64,000 bases of DNA from Sphingobium nicotianae. Its GTDB lineage: Bacteria; Pseudomonadota; Alphaproteobacteria; Sphingomonadales; Sphingomonadaceae. The position numbers and the translations under genes were made by a program. The stretch is taken from the NCBI RefSeq assembly GCF_018603885.1, contig NZ_JAHGAW010000002.1, forward strand, positions 186,001-250,000, given 5' to 3'. Of this stretch, positions 44,160 to 53,438 are shown in pieces; within the stretch, counting starts at the first letter, position 1, and each line of letters starts with the position of its first letter. The notes under the pieces were generated by a model. It did no database searches, was not told where the DNA came from, and saw only the letters and a list, made by a program, of their open reading frames with translations.

Positions 44160-44197
44160 TTCCGGATTTGCGAATTTCAGAATGGTCCGGATGCGAA
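44160..44197 (-). promoter_or_regulatory. 38-bp direct-repeat operator upstream of the TonB receptor
   Basis: Half-sites TTCCGGATTTGCGAA (44160-44174) and GTCCGGATGCGAA (44185-44197) have GCGAA ends 23 bp apart. The first is identical, in reverse complement, to 30557-30571. It lies 62-99 bp upstream of ATG 44098. The 303-bp region to etfB (44402) holds no gene. Confidence 0.65.
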
Positions 44198-44401
44198 ACG
44201 AAGTTGCCTCCACGCGAAGAACGAGGTGGTAACTTCCGATCCGGAGTAAAATGACTTCGCGTCTCGCCAAGTCAGCACTTGCGATGCCTTGTAGTTGGCC
44301 GGTCAACATGGTCTCGGACCCGATCGGCCTTTCGATCTGAAGGGCCATCGCTGGATGCAGATGGTCGCCGTCGGCGGCGCTGCGATTGTTGGAGAGCGCA
44401 G

Positions 44402-45151
44402 ATGAAAATCCTCGTGCCCATCAAGCGGGTGCTCGACTATAATCTCAAGCCGCGCGTGAAGGCGGATGGCAGCGGGATCGATCTCGCCAACGTCAAGCAG
44501 AGCATGAACCCTTTCGACGAGATTGCCGTCGAGGAAGCGATCCGCCTCAAGGAAAAGGGCGTCGCGACTGAGGTCATCGCCGTCTCCATCGGCGAGCCCA
44601 AGGCGCAGGAGACGCTGCGCACCGCGCTGGCCATGGGTGCTGACCGCGCCATTCTCGTGACGCATGACGGCGTCGCCGAACCGCTCGCGGTCGCCAAGCT
44701 GCTCAAGGCCATTGCCGACGAGGAACAGCCGGGCCTGATCGTGCTGGGCAAGCAGGCGATCGACGATGACAGCAACCAGACGGGCCAGATGCTCGCGGCG
44801 CTGCTGGGCTGGGCGCAGGGCACCTTTGCCAGCAAGGTCGAGGTGGCGGGCGAGACCGTGAACGTGACGCGCGAAGTCGATGGCGGCCTCGAGACGGTGG
44901 CGCTGAAGCTCCCCGCGATCGTCACGACCGACCTGCGCCTCAACGAGCCGCGCTACGCCTCGCTGCCCAACATCATGAAGGCCAAGTCCAAGCCGCTCGC
45001 GAACAAGACGCCGGCCGACTATGGCGTCGACATGACGCCGCGCATCGAGACGCTCAACGTCTCCGAGCCGCCCAAGCGGCAGGCGGGCATCAAGGTCGCA
45101 TCGGTCGATGAGCTGGTCGCGAAACTCAAGGCACTGGGAGTGGCCGCATGA
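44402..45151 (+). CDS. etfB: Electron transfer flavoprotein beta subunit
   Basis: A 249-residue subunit that with EtfA passes electrons from acyl-CoA and other dehydrogenases to ETF:quinone oxidoreductase. It opens with [20 protein letters not shown], has [16 protein letters not shown] and the AMP-binding region [26 protein letters not shown]. The true start is ATG 44402; longer frames to 44279 lack support. Its TGA overlaps the etfA ATG by 4 bp. The codons are strongly G/C-ending, unlike the genes before it, marking return to core-type sequence. Confidence 0.95.
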   Translation: MKILVPIKRVLDYNLKPRVKADGSGIDLANVKQSMNPFDEIAVEEAIRLKEKGVATEVIAVSIGEPKAQETLRTALAMGADRAILVTHDGVAEPLAVAKLLKAIADEEQPGLIVLGKQAIDDDSNQTGQMLAALLGWAQGTFASKVEVAGETVNVTREVDGGLETVALKLPAIVTTDLRLNEPRYASLPNIMKAKSKPLANKTPADYGVDMTPRIETLNVSEPPKRQAGIKVASVDELVAKLKALGVAA

Positions 45152-46077
45152 AGACGCTGGTTCTGGTCGAGCATGACAATGCAAGCGTCAAGGACGCGAC
45201 CCTCCACACAGTGACCGCAGCCGCCGCGCTCGGTGAGGTCCATCTGCTCGTCGTGGGCCAAGGCTGCGCCGCCGTGGCAGATGAGGCCGCCAAGATCTCC
45301 GGCGTCGCCAAGGTCCACCTCGCCGACGATGCCGCCTTCGCGCATCAGCTGCCCGAGAATGTGGCGCCGCTGGTCGTCGCGCTAATGGCCGATCATGACG
45401 CCTTCCTCGCGCCGGCCACCACCACCGGCAAGAATATCGCGCCGCGCGTCGCGGCCCTGCTCGACGTCATGCAGATCAGCGACATTATCGCCGTGGATGG
45501 CCCGGACAGCTTCACGCGGCCCATCTATGCCGGCAATGCCATCGCCAAGGTCAAGACCAGCGACAAGAAGCTGGTCATCACCGTGCGCGGCACCGCCTTC
45601 GACAAGGCGGAGACGAGCGGCGGTGCGGGCACGGTCGAGGCCGTCTCGGGCAGCGGCGATGCCGGCCTCGCCAGCTTCGTCGGCGCCGAGATCGCCGCCT
45701 CCGAGCGCCCCGAGCTGACCAGCGCGCGCATCATCGTCTCGGGCGGCCGGGGCGTGGGCAGCGGCGAGAATTATCACAAGATCATCGATCCGCTGGCCGA
45801 CAAGCTCGGTGCGGCCACCGGCGCCACGCGCGCGGCGGTCGATGCGGGCTTTGTCCCCAATGACTATCAGGTCGGCCAGACCGGCAAGATCGTCGCGCCG
45901 GAAGTCTATATTGCGGTCGGCATCTCGGGCGCGATCCAGCATCTCGCCGGCATGAAGGACAGCAAGACCATCGTCGCGATCAACAAGGATGAGGATGCCC
46001 CCATCTTCCAGGTCGCCGATATCGGCCTGGTCGGCGATCTCTTCCAGATCGTCCCGGAGTTGATGGCGAAGCTGTAG
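45148..46077 (+). CDS. etfA: Electron transfer flavoprotein alpha subunit
   Basis: A 309-residue FAD-binding subunit. The C-terminal FAD domain is typical: [16 protein letters not shown] would be the start (here IVSGGRGVG), then [19 protein letters not shown], the [14 protein letters not shown] motif and [21 protein letters not shown]. The full family length is present. Together with etfB it is a complete operon, 4-bp overlap. The acyl-CoA dehydrogenase gene follows about 220 bp later on the same strand and could use this ETF as acceptor. Confidence 0.95.
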   Translation: MKTLVLVEHDNASVKDATLHTVTAAAALGEVHLLVVGQGCAAVADEAAKISGVAKVHLADDAAFAHQLPENVAPLVVALMADHDAFLAPATTTGKNIAPRVAALLDVMQISDIIAVDGPDSFTRPIYAGNAIAKVKTSDKKLVITVRGTAFDKAETSGGAGTVEAVSGSGDAGLASFVGAEIAASERPELTSARIIVSGGRGVGSGENYHKIIDPLADKLGAATGATRAAVDAGFVPNDYQVGQTGKIVAPEVYIAVGISGAIQHLAGMKDSKTIVAINKDEDAPIFQVADIGLVGDLFQIVPELMAKL

Positions 46078-46298
46078 CGCCAAGGATCCTCTTGGACGCA
46101 CTCGCAAAGTACAAATTTCTTTTCATTTATTGATTTGTGAGAAGGCGCCGTTGCGGCGAACTTCACGTTGGAATGGTGGTCGCTCGATGGCGTTCGTCCG
46201 CTTCCGATTTAAGCAAGTTCGCATTCAGATGTAGCCAACCCACATCCGGGCTTCGCCGCTCCCGTCGAGCCTGAGTTCCACATCCAGGGCGATCTCAT

Positions 46299-47984
46299 AT
46301 GATGACATTTCCACGCCAGCCTGAATCGATCCAATCGCACCTCAAAATCTCTCCAGAAGTGCAGCGCCTTCTCGAGCTTGGGAACGACAGCTTGGACGGC
46401 GAAATGGTGGAAGCCATCCTTGATCAAGCCGTGCGCTTCTCTAGCGAGATTTTGACGCCGTTTGATGCGGTCAGCGACAAGGTTGGTGCGTCGTTCGAAG
46501 GCGGGCGTGTGACGCTGGCACCGGGACACGACGCCGCATGGTTAATGTTTCGCGAGGCCGGTTGGCTTGGGCTCGAAATGGATCCCGACTTCGGGGGGCA
46601 GGGTCTCGCGAAGCCTCTGGCGGCCGGGGTGACCGAGATCATGGAGCGCGGAAGCGTGGCATTCGGCATGCTTGCAGGATCGATCCGCGGCGCCTCGCGG
46701 CTGCTTGCGCTGCATGCCCCGGAAACGACGAAGGAGGAGTGGCTTCCGAGGCTGTTGAGCGGCGAATGGGGCGCGACGATCTGCATATCCGAGCCTGACG
46801 CGGGGTCGGACGTCGGCCGCATCCGCACGCGCGCTGTCGCTCGCGGTGCATCCTGGGAAATCACGGGCGAGAAAATCTGGATCTCCTACGGCGACAATCC
46901 GCTGGTCACGCGCAATGGCCATCTCGTCCTTGCGCGTATCGAAGGAGCGCTGCCCGGTACCCGCGGTTTAAGCCTTTTCCTCGTCCCCAGCGGATCCGCC
47001 CCTAGGGAGGAAAACGGTGTCACCTGCCGCCGCATCGAGGAGAAGATGGGTCTGCACGGCTCTCCGACATGCTCGATTGGCTTTGAGAAATCTCTCGGCA
47101 CATTGATTGGGCAAGAGGGTCGAGGTCTTCCAACTTTGTTCGCAATGATCACGGGTATGCGTTTGCAGGTTGGCGCTCAGGGTCTCGGCCTGGCATCGGC
47201 CATGCTGGAGACCGCCGTCGGCTACGCCGCGGAGCGTAAGCAGGGTGGTCCCGCCGACAAGCCACCCGTTCCGATCAATCAGCACGCCGATGTCCGGTTG
47301 ATGTTGCTCAACATGGCCACGAACGTCGAGACGTTTCGAGGTGTGGTAACGGCGGCTGCCTCTTTCGCGGAGCTAGCCGAGAAGGAAGATAGCGAGGAAG
47401 CGCGCGCTCGCGCTGCGGCACTGGTGAGGTTCTTGCTCCCGGTGGTGAAGAACGGCGGCGCAGAACTCGCCTGGAACGTCGGATCTCTTGCATTGCTCGT
47501 GCTTGGCGGCGCCGGCTACACACAGGAATGGCCGGTCGAACGTTGGCTGCGCGATTGCCGCGTGCTGGCGGTGTTCGAAGGTACGACTGGGATGCAGGGG
47601 CAGGATCTCACCCTGCGCCGGATGCTCGCCGACGATGAGGGACTCAAGCACTTCTGCGCGCTTTTCGAGAGCGAGCTATCTTCGGGCCAGGCGCCGGCCC
47701 CGCCCTGGGCCGAGGAGGCGCTACAGCTCATGCGCGAGGCGTCCCGCTGGGTCAGGGAGTCGAGCCGGACGCAGTGCGAGCTTGAGGCGGCAGCCACAAT
47801 TTTTCTCCGTTTCACGACGATTGTGCTGCAGACTTGGTCAGCCGCGCGGTTGGTGAACAGCGGCAGCGAGCAACTGGCCGCCATAGGAGCGGCATGGGGC
47901 CAGGATGTGATCCACGATGCGCGAGCGTTGCTTGAGCGCGCCATGGTGAGCGCAGGAAGGCTGATCGCTTTGGCGAAAGATTAA
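46299..47984 (+). CDS. Acyl-CoA dehydrogenase family protein
   Basis: A 561-residue flavoprotein with a long C-terminal extension. Middle-domain motifs are ICISEPDAGSDVGRIRT and GEKIWISYGDN. The C-terminal active-site region reads VLAVFEGTTGMQGQDL, with the glutamate in the 'EGTTGxQ' position of this subclass. It should introduce an alpha,beta double bond in an acyl-CoA and hand electrons to ETF, whose genes are just upstream. Base composition is between that of the flanking genes. Start ATG 46299 (ATGATG) has only a weak ribosome binding site; the second ATG at 46302 is equally possible. Confidence 0.9.
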   Translation: MMTFPRQPESIQSHLKISPEVQRLLELGNDSLDGEMVEAILDQAVRFSSEILTPFDAVSDKVGASFEGGRVTLAPGHDAAWLMFREAGWLGLEMDPDFGGQGLAKPLAAGVTEIMERGSVAFGMLAGSIRGASRLLALHAPETTKEEWLPRLLSGEWGATICISEPDAGSDVGRIRTRAVARGASWEITGEKIWISYGDNPLVTRNGHLVLARIEGALPGTRGLSLFLVPSGSAPREENGVTCRRIEEKMGLHGSPTCSIGFEKSLGTLIGQEGRGLPTLFAMITGMRLQVGAQGLGLASAMLETAVGYAAERKQGGPADKPPVPINQHADVRLMLLNMATNVETFRGVVTAAASFAELAEKEDSEEARARAAALVRFLLPVVKNGGAELAWNVGSLALLVLGGAGYTQEWPVERWLRDCRVLAVFEGTTGMQGQDLTLRRMLADDEGLKHFCALFESELSSGQAPAPPWAEEALQLMREASRWVRESSRTQCELEAAATIFLRFTTIVLQTWSAARLVNSGSEQLAAIGAAWGQDVIHDARALLERAMVSAGRLIALAKD

Positions 47985-48429
47985 AGTCCCGCGCCCGACC
48001 AGCACCTTCCGGTGGGGGGCCTGATATGACCCAAATGGCCGCTTTTGTCAGATTGCGACGTTCGCTTTTGGCGGCTCTAACGTCGCAACCTAGTCGGAAT
48101 TGGTTACCTGCAGAAGGCGCGACAGTTGTCGCCCCGAAATCTGACGTTCAATGGCTGAGTGATAGTACCTGAAAGCAGCCGCTCGTTCATGTAAGGCCAA
48201 GTACGATACTTTCCGCATAGGTCAGCCTTCCGAGTTTGTATCGAGATTGCCCGCTTTCATTCATGCGTCAATGCGAAACGATGTCGTACAGTCTGCGGCC
48301 ATTTTGATTGATCGTTGGAGGAATAATGCCAGTATCAAGCGCTTTCTCGTCGATATGAGAGATCATGGGTATGATAGAAGTCGAACCCTACGGATCCGAT
48401 TTATCGCCGAAGATACTGGCTAATTCGCT
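47985..48429. other. Convergent intergenic region with hairpin
   Basis: About 445 bp between the ends of the acyl-CoA dehydrogenase and eda genes. No gene is recognised. At 48053-48062 TTGCGACGTT is perfectly mirrored by AACGTCGCAA at 48079-48088 (16-nt loop), about 70 bp after the dehydrogenase stop, usable in either direction as a terminator-like structure. Confidence 0.5.
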
Positions 48430-49056
48430 TCAGGTGCGGCGGCTGATAGAAGTCAATTTCGCCGCTTCGCGCGCCAACGCTTCCACCTGGTCCGGATCGA
48501 GCGGGCCCTTGGGCACCACCCAACTGCCGCCGACGCAGCCGATGAAGGGCTGCGCGAGCCATTCCGGGGCGTTCTCGGCGGTGATGCCGCCGGTCGGGCA
48601 GAAGCGCGCCATCCCGAACACGGCGGCGAACCCCTTGAGCGCGGGCAGTCCGCCGCTGGTCGAGGCGGGGAAGAATTTGAAGCGATCGAACCCCATGTCG
48701 AGCCCGCGCATAATGTCGCCTGCCGTCGCGATGCCGGGGAGGAAGGCTGCGCCGCTCGCGATCACGGCCTTGCCGAGCGGCTCGGTGAGGCCGGGCGACA
48801 CGATGAATTTTGCACCGGCTTCCAGCGCCTGATCGAGCTGCGCGGGATTGAGTACCGTCCCGGCGCCGACAACTGCGCCGGGCACCTGCGCCATCTCGCG
48901 CATCACCTCCAGCGCCGCGGGCGTGCGCATCGTGACTTCGAGCGCGGGCAGGCCGCCGGCCACCAGCGCCTGGGCAAGTGGCACCGCATCGGCGACATTC
49001 TCGACGATCAGCACCGGTACCACCGGCGCAAGCGCCATCACATCATCGACGGTCAT
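48430..49056 (-). CDS. eda: 2-dehydro-3-deoxy-6-phosphogluconate aldolase
   Basis: A 208-residue class I aldolase that splits KDPG into pyruvate and glyceraldehyde-3-phosphate, the last step of the Entner-Doudoroff pathway. Features are LIVENVADAVPLAQALVAGGLPALEVTMRT (the Glu region), AGTVLNPAQLDQALEAGAKFIVSPG, and RFKFFPAS with the Schiff-base lysine. The length is normal. Its start overlaps the glk stop by 14 bp. It ends the operon zwf-edd-glk-eda. Confidence 0.96.
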   Translation of the reverse strand: MTVDDVMALAPVVPVLIVENVADAVPLAQALVAGGLPALEVTMRTPAALEVMREMAQVPGAVVGAGTVLNPAQLDQALEAGAKFIVSPGLTEPLGKAVIASGAAFLPGIATAGDIMRGLDMGFDRFKFFPASTSGGLPALKGFAAVFGMARFCPTGGITAENAPEWLAQPFIGCVGGSWVVPKGPLDPDQVEALAREAAKLTSISRRT

Positions 49057-50023
49057 TCATAGTCTCCCGATAAGCTGCGGCGGCACCGTAAAGGCCAATT
49101 TCCGGATGGTTGGCGAGCCGGATGGGGATGGTCCGCATCAGCGCCTCATAGCGACCCTTGGCGGTGAAGCGGCTGTGAAAACCGCTTTCGTTCACGAGAT
49201 AATCCTGCAACCGCTGCGTCAGCCCGCCGACTAGCACGACATGGCGCGGCCCATGCACCAGCGCGATGTCGCCGGTGACCGATCCATAGGTGAGGCAGAG
49301 CCGATCCAGCGCGGTGCGGGCAAGGCTGTTGCTGCCGTCGATGGCCACAGTCCACAGATCAGCATCGGAGAGAAGCTCGATCTTCTCATGGGTGATTGCC
49401 GCCAGCGCCTTGTAGAGATTGTTGAGGCCGGGGCCGCAGACGATCCGCTCGGTCGAGACGCGGCGAAACTCGCCGCGCAGATGATCGAGGATCTGGCCCT
49501 CCAGCCGGTCGAGCGGGGCGAAGTCGGTATGGCCGCCCTCGGTCGCGACGATGTGGGGCATGCCATTGTCGAAGGCGACCAGCCCGACGCCAAGGCCCGT
49601 GCCGATGCCGACGACGGTGACGGCGCCATCCCGCGGGAAGGGATCGTCCGGCCCGAACAACAGGCTGAGATTATCCTTGGGCAGGCGCGCGACGGCATGG
49701 GCGACCGCCTCGAAATCATTCACCAGCCCGAGCTGCGCGACGCCAAGCTCTGCCGCGAGATGGGCCGGGCGGAGCACCCAGTGCGAATTGGTGAACTTGA
49801 TGACCTCATCGCGCACCGGCCCGGCAACTGCGAGCACAGCCTTGTCCGGCAAGGCGCCGGCCTCATCACGTGCGAAGACGCGCCAGCAATCGGCGAGGCC
49901 GGCATGATCGGCGACCAGATATTTGCGCACCGTACCCAGTGTCGGGACACCGGCGGCGTCCAGCGTCGCGCGGCAGAAGCGGGCATTGGTCCCGCCGATG
50001 TCGGCGGCGATCAGTTCGGTCAC
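49043..50023 (-). CDS. glk: Glucokinase
   Basis: A 326-residue ATP-dependent glucose kinase. The phosphate-binding motif [11 protein letters not shown] starts the protein, NSHWVLRP and [12 protein letters not shown] follow, [11 protein letters not shown] is the second phosphate loop and GGHTDFAP the sugar-binding segment. [11 protein letters not shown] is the adenosine motif. It overlaps the edd stop by 4 bp (ATGA at 50020-50023). In this operon it supplies glucose-6-phosphate to Zwf. Confidence 0.95.
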   Translation of the reverse strand: MTELIAADIGGTNARFCRATLDAAGVPTLGTVRKYLVADHAGLADCWRVFARDEAGALPDKAVLAVAGPVRDEVIKFTNSHWVLRPAHLAAELGVAQLGLVNDFEAVAHAVARLPKDNLSLLFGPDDPFPRDGAVTVVGIGTGLGVGLVAFDNGMPHIVATEGGHTDFAPLDRLEGQILDHLRGEFRRVSTERIVCGPGLNNLYKALAAITHEKIELLSDADLWTVAIDGSNSLARTALDRLCLTYGSVTGDIALVHGPRHVVLVGGLTQRLQDYLVNESGFHSRFTAKGRYEALMRTIPIRLANHPEIGLYGAAAAYRETMNDRR

Positions 50024-51864
50024 GCCTCGGTGTCCATGGCGGCGAGGATGGGCGAGGCGCCGGCTTCGGCGAGATCGCTATGATGGCGAAACAGCGCGAA
50101 CAGCTCGCGGCCCGTGTCGAACGGCGGTGGCGGCGCGACCGCCTGTTCGCGGGCGTCCCACTCGGCGGCATCGACCAGCGCGTCGAGCGTGCCGGTGACC
50201 GCGCAGACCCGCACCAAGTCGCCATCGCGCAGCTTGCCGATCGGCCCGCCGCCCAGCGCCTCGGGCGAGAGATGGATCGCGGCCGGCACCTTGCCGCTGG
50301 CGCCAGACATGCGCCCGTCGGTCACCAGCGCGACCTCATAGCCCTTGTCCTGCAGGACGCCGAGCGGCGGTGTCAGCTTGTGCAGCTCGGGCATGCCATT
50401 GGCGCGCGGCCCCTGGAACCGCACCACGGCCACCACGTCGCGGTCCAGCTCGCCCGCCTTGAACGCGGCCATCACTTCGTCCTGATCGGCGAACACGCGG
50501 GCTGGCGCCTCGATCGTCCAGCGCGCCGGATCGACCGCGCTGGTCTTCATGATGCAGCGGCCCAGATTGCCCGCGAGCAGCTTCATGCCCCCGTCAGCGC
50601 TGAACGGATTGGAGACCGGGCGCAGGATGCTGTCGTTGGCGGGTTGGGTCGGCGGCTCGTCCCAGATCAAGGCGTCGTCGATCAGCGTAGGGGTGCGGCC
50701 ATAATCGGTGAGATCGGCGCGAGCGACGGTCAGGATGTCGCGATGCATCAGGCCGGTGCCGAGCAGTTCGGTAATGATCCAGCTCATGCCGCCGGCCGCC
50801 TGGAAGTGGTTCACATCGTCCGGCCCGTTGGGATAGACGCGCGCCAGCAGCGGCACCACGGACGATAGCTCGGCGAGATCGGTCCAGTCGATCACGATCC
50901 CCGCCGCCCGTGCAATGGCGGGCAGGTGGATGGCATGATTGGTCGAGCCGCCCGTGGCGAGCAGGCCGATCGCCGCATTCACGATCGCCTTCTCATCGAC
51001 GCAATGGCCGAGCGGACGATAATCCTCATTGGGTTTACCGTCTTTGGCCCATCCGATGGCCGCGACCCGATGCACCGCGGCGCGGGTCAGCTCGGAGCGC
51101 AGCTTGGTGCCCGGATTGATGAACGCGGCGCCCGGCATGTGCAGGCCCATCACTTCCATCATCATCTGGTTGGTGTTGGCCGTGCCATAGAAGGTGCAGG
51201 TGCCCGCGCCATGATAGCTGGCGCTCTCGCTCTCCAGCAGCTCCTCGCGCCCGACCTTGCCCTGCGCATAGAGCTGGCGGATGCGCACCTTCTCCTTGTT
51301 GGCGAGGCCCGAGGGCATGGGGCCGGACGGCACGAAGATGGTCGGCAAATGGCCGAAGCGTAGCGCGCCCATGAGCAGCCCCGGCACGATCTTATCGCAA
51401 ATGCCCAGCATCAGCGCGCCCTCGAACATGGCGTGGCTGAGCGCGACCGCGGTCGCGAGCGCGATCGTGTCGCGCGAGAAGAGCGACAGCTCCATGCCCG
51501 CCAGCCCCTGCGTCACGCCGTCGCACATCGCCGGGACGCCGCCCGCCACCTGCGCCGTCGCGCCAACTTCCCGCGCGGCGATCTTGATCGCCTCGGGATA
51601 GCGGCCATAGGGCTGATGGGCCGAGAGCATGTCATTATAGGAGGTGACAATGCCGATGTTCATCGCCGTGCCGGTGCGGATGACCGGCTTGTCCTCGCCG
51701 CTCGCCGCGAAGCCATGCGCCAGATTGCCACAGGAGAGATTGTCGCGATTGGTGCCCGCGTCGCGGCCGCGCTCGATCAGGTCGAGATATTTGAGCCGGC
51801 TGTGCGCGCTGCGCTCGACAATGCGATCGGTGACCCTGGCGACGGTCGAATGAAGCTCAGTCAT
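50020..51864 (-). CDS. edd: Phosphogluconate dehydratase
   Basis: A 614-residue iron-sulfur dehydratase that turns 6-phosphogluconate into KDPG. Diagnostic segments are [57 protein letters not shown] and the C-terminal [15 protein letters not shown]. Start ATG 51864 fits other family members ([14 protein letters not shown]) and overlaps the zwf end by 8 bp; the longer frame to 51930 is antisense-like overlap only. The Fe-S cysteines are present. Confidence 0.96.
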   Translation of the reverse strand: MTELHSTVARVTDRIVERSAHSRLKYLDLIERGRDAGTNRDNLSCGNLAHGFAASGEDKPVIRTGTAMNIGIVTSYNDMLSAHQPYGRYPEAIKIAAREVGATAQVAGGVPAMCDGVTQGLAGMELSLFSRDTIALATAVALSHAMFEGALMLGICDKIVPGLLMGALRFGHLPTIFVPSGPMPSGLANKEKVRIRQLYAQGKVGREELLESESASYHGAGTCTFYGTANTNQMMMEVMGLHMPGAAFINPGTKLRSELTRAAVHRVAAIGWAKDGKPNEDYRPLGHCVDEKAIVNAAIGLLATGGSTNHAIHLPAIARAAGIVIDWTDLAELSSVVPLLARVYPNGPDDVNHFQAAGGMSWIITELLGTGLMHRDILTVARADLTDYGRTPTLIDDALIWDEPPTQPANDSILRPVSNPFSADGGMKLLAGNLGRCIMKTSAVDPARWTIEAPARVFADQDEVMAAFKAGELDRDVVAVVRFQGPRANGMPELHKLTPPLGVLQDKGYEVALVTDGRMSGASGKVPAAIHLSPEALGGGPIGKLRDGDLVRVCAVTGTLDALVDAAEWDAREQAVAPPPPFDTGRELFALFRHHSDLAEAGASPILAAMDTEA

Positions 51865-53320
51865 ACCAGCTTGCTCCGTCCCGCTCGATGAGCGCGATGC
51901 CCGCCGATGGCCCCCAGGTGCCGGCGGCATATTGCACGGCTTTCTGCCCGGATTCCTGCCAGCCCGCTGCGATGCTGTCGATCCATGTCCATTGCGCCTC
52001 GACCTCGTCGCGGCGCACGAACAGGGTGGTGTCGCCCTCGATCAGGTCGAGCAGCAGCCGCTCATAGGCGACGCGGCGGCGTTCGCCGGCGAACGCATTG
52101 GCCAGGCTGACGTCGAGGCCGACTTCCTGCAGCTTGACCCCGTCGCGATCCAGCCCGGGCTGTTTGGCCATGATGCACAGGCGGATATTCTCGTCCGGCT
52201 GCAGGCGGATGATCAGCTGATTGGGCTCGAGCGAATTGCCATAGCCGTTGCGGCGGAAGATGCTGTGCGTTACCGGCTTGAACTGGATCAGGATCTCCGA
52301 CTGGCGATTGGGCATCGCCTTGCCGGTGCGCAGATAGAAGGGCACACCGGTCCAGCGCCAATTGTCGAGATGGGCCTTGAGCGCGACGAACGTCTCGGTG
52401 TCGCTCGGCTTGCCCAGTTCCTCGGCATAGCCGGCGATGAGCTTGCCCTTCACCGCGCCATCCCGATATTGCCCGCGCACGCTGTGCGTATGGACCGTCT
52501 CTGGCGTCATGGGCCGGAGGGAGCGAAGGGCCTTCACCTTCTCGTCGCGCACCGAGGTCGAGTCCATCCGCGCGGGCGGCTCCATGGCGATGATCGAGAG
52601 GATCTGAAGCATATGGTTCTGCACCATGTCCTTGAGCGCGCCCACGCCGTCATAATAGGAGACGCGCCCCTCCAGCCCGACCGTCTCGGCGACGGTGATC
52701 TGGACATGATCGATCGCGCTCGAATTCCACAGCGGCTCGAACAGGCGGTTGCCGAAGCGCAGCGCCATCAGGTTCTGGACCGTCTCCTTGCCGAGATAAT
52801 GATCGACGCGGAAAATCTGTTCCTCGGCGAACAGTGCGCCGATCGCGTCGTTGACCTCTTTCGACGAGGCGAGATCCTTGCCGATCGGCTTTTCCATGGC
52901 GATGCGGGTGGTCGGCGCGACCAGTCCCGCCTTGGCCAGTCCCTGCGCAGTCGGCGCGAACAGCGACGGCGGGGTCGAGAGATAGACTGCGATCGGGCCA
53001 TCACCCAGGGTCCTGGCCCGCTTGGCGAGATCGGCAAACTGCGCGTCATTGCCCGCCGCGACTGGCGCATAGATCACTGTCTCCAGGAAAGCCGCGACCT
53101 TGCCATCGTCCAGCAACTCCGCCTGCGCATAGGTCTTGAGTGCCTCGGCGATCGTCGCCCGGAACGCCGCATCGTCCATTTCGGTCCGGCCTGAGGCGAG
53201 GATGTGAAACCGCTCCGGCAGCAGCCCGTCGCACTGCAAATGATAGAGCGACGGAAACAACATCCGATGCGCTAGGTCTCCTGTTGCGCCAAACAGGATG
53301 AGAGTGGTGGAGTGGCTCAA
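51857..53320 (-). CDS. zwf: Glucose-6-phosphate 1-dehydrogenase
   Basis: A 487-residue enzyme oxidising glucose-6-phosphate to the lactone, first step into the Entner-Doudoroff route. [15 protein letters not shown] is the NADP-binding loop; the active-site signature is [22 protein letters not shown]. First gene of the operon. The beta-glucosidase gene (GH3) lies 118 bp upstream on the same strand, so glucose released by GH3 could be fed directly into this pathway. Confidence 0.97.
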   Translation of the reverse strand: MSHSTTLILFGATGDLAHRMLFPSLYHLQCDGLLPERFHILASGRTEMDDAAFRATIAEALKTYAQAELLDDGKVAAFLETVIYAPVAAGNDAQFADLAKRARTLGDGPIAVYLSTPPSLFAPTAQGLAKAGLVAPTTRIAMEKPIGKDLASSKEVNDAIGALFAEEQIFRVDHYLGKETVQNLMALRFGNRLFEPLWNSSAIDHVQITVAETVGLEGRVSYYDGVGALKDMVQNHMLQILSIIAMEPPARMDSTSVRDEKVKALRSLRPMTPETVHTHSVRGQYRDGAVKGKLIAGYAEELGKPSDTETFVALKAHLDNWRWTGVPFYLRTGKAMPNRQSEILIQFKPVTHSIFRRNGYGNSLEPNQLIIRLQPDENIRLCIMAKQPGLDRDGVKLQEVGLDVSLANAFAGERRRVAYERLLLDLIEGDTTLFVRRDEVEAQWTWIDSIAAGWQESGQKAVQYAAGTWGPSAGIALIERDGASWYD

Positions 53321-53438
53321 GTCACAGGCCTATTCATGGCGAAGCCGATCCGACCGGATCGACCTGGCGCGTCTAACGCTCTCATTGTGCGGACGAACGG
53401 CGCGCATCGAACGGCCCCGCTCCCGCGCTTCACGACGG

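Noticed and set aside
47985..48429. tRNA or attachment site at the composition change
   Set aside because: No cloverleaf-like arrangement or T-loop sequence was seen; only a simple 10-bp inverted repeat.
49870..53194. Long + strand frames across edd and zwf (49870-50868, 51932-53194)
   Set aside because: Antisense to well-identified Entner-Doudoroff genes; no plausible product.
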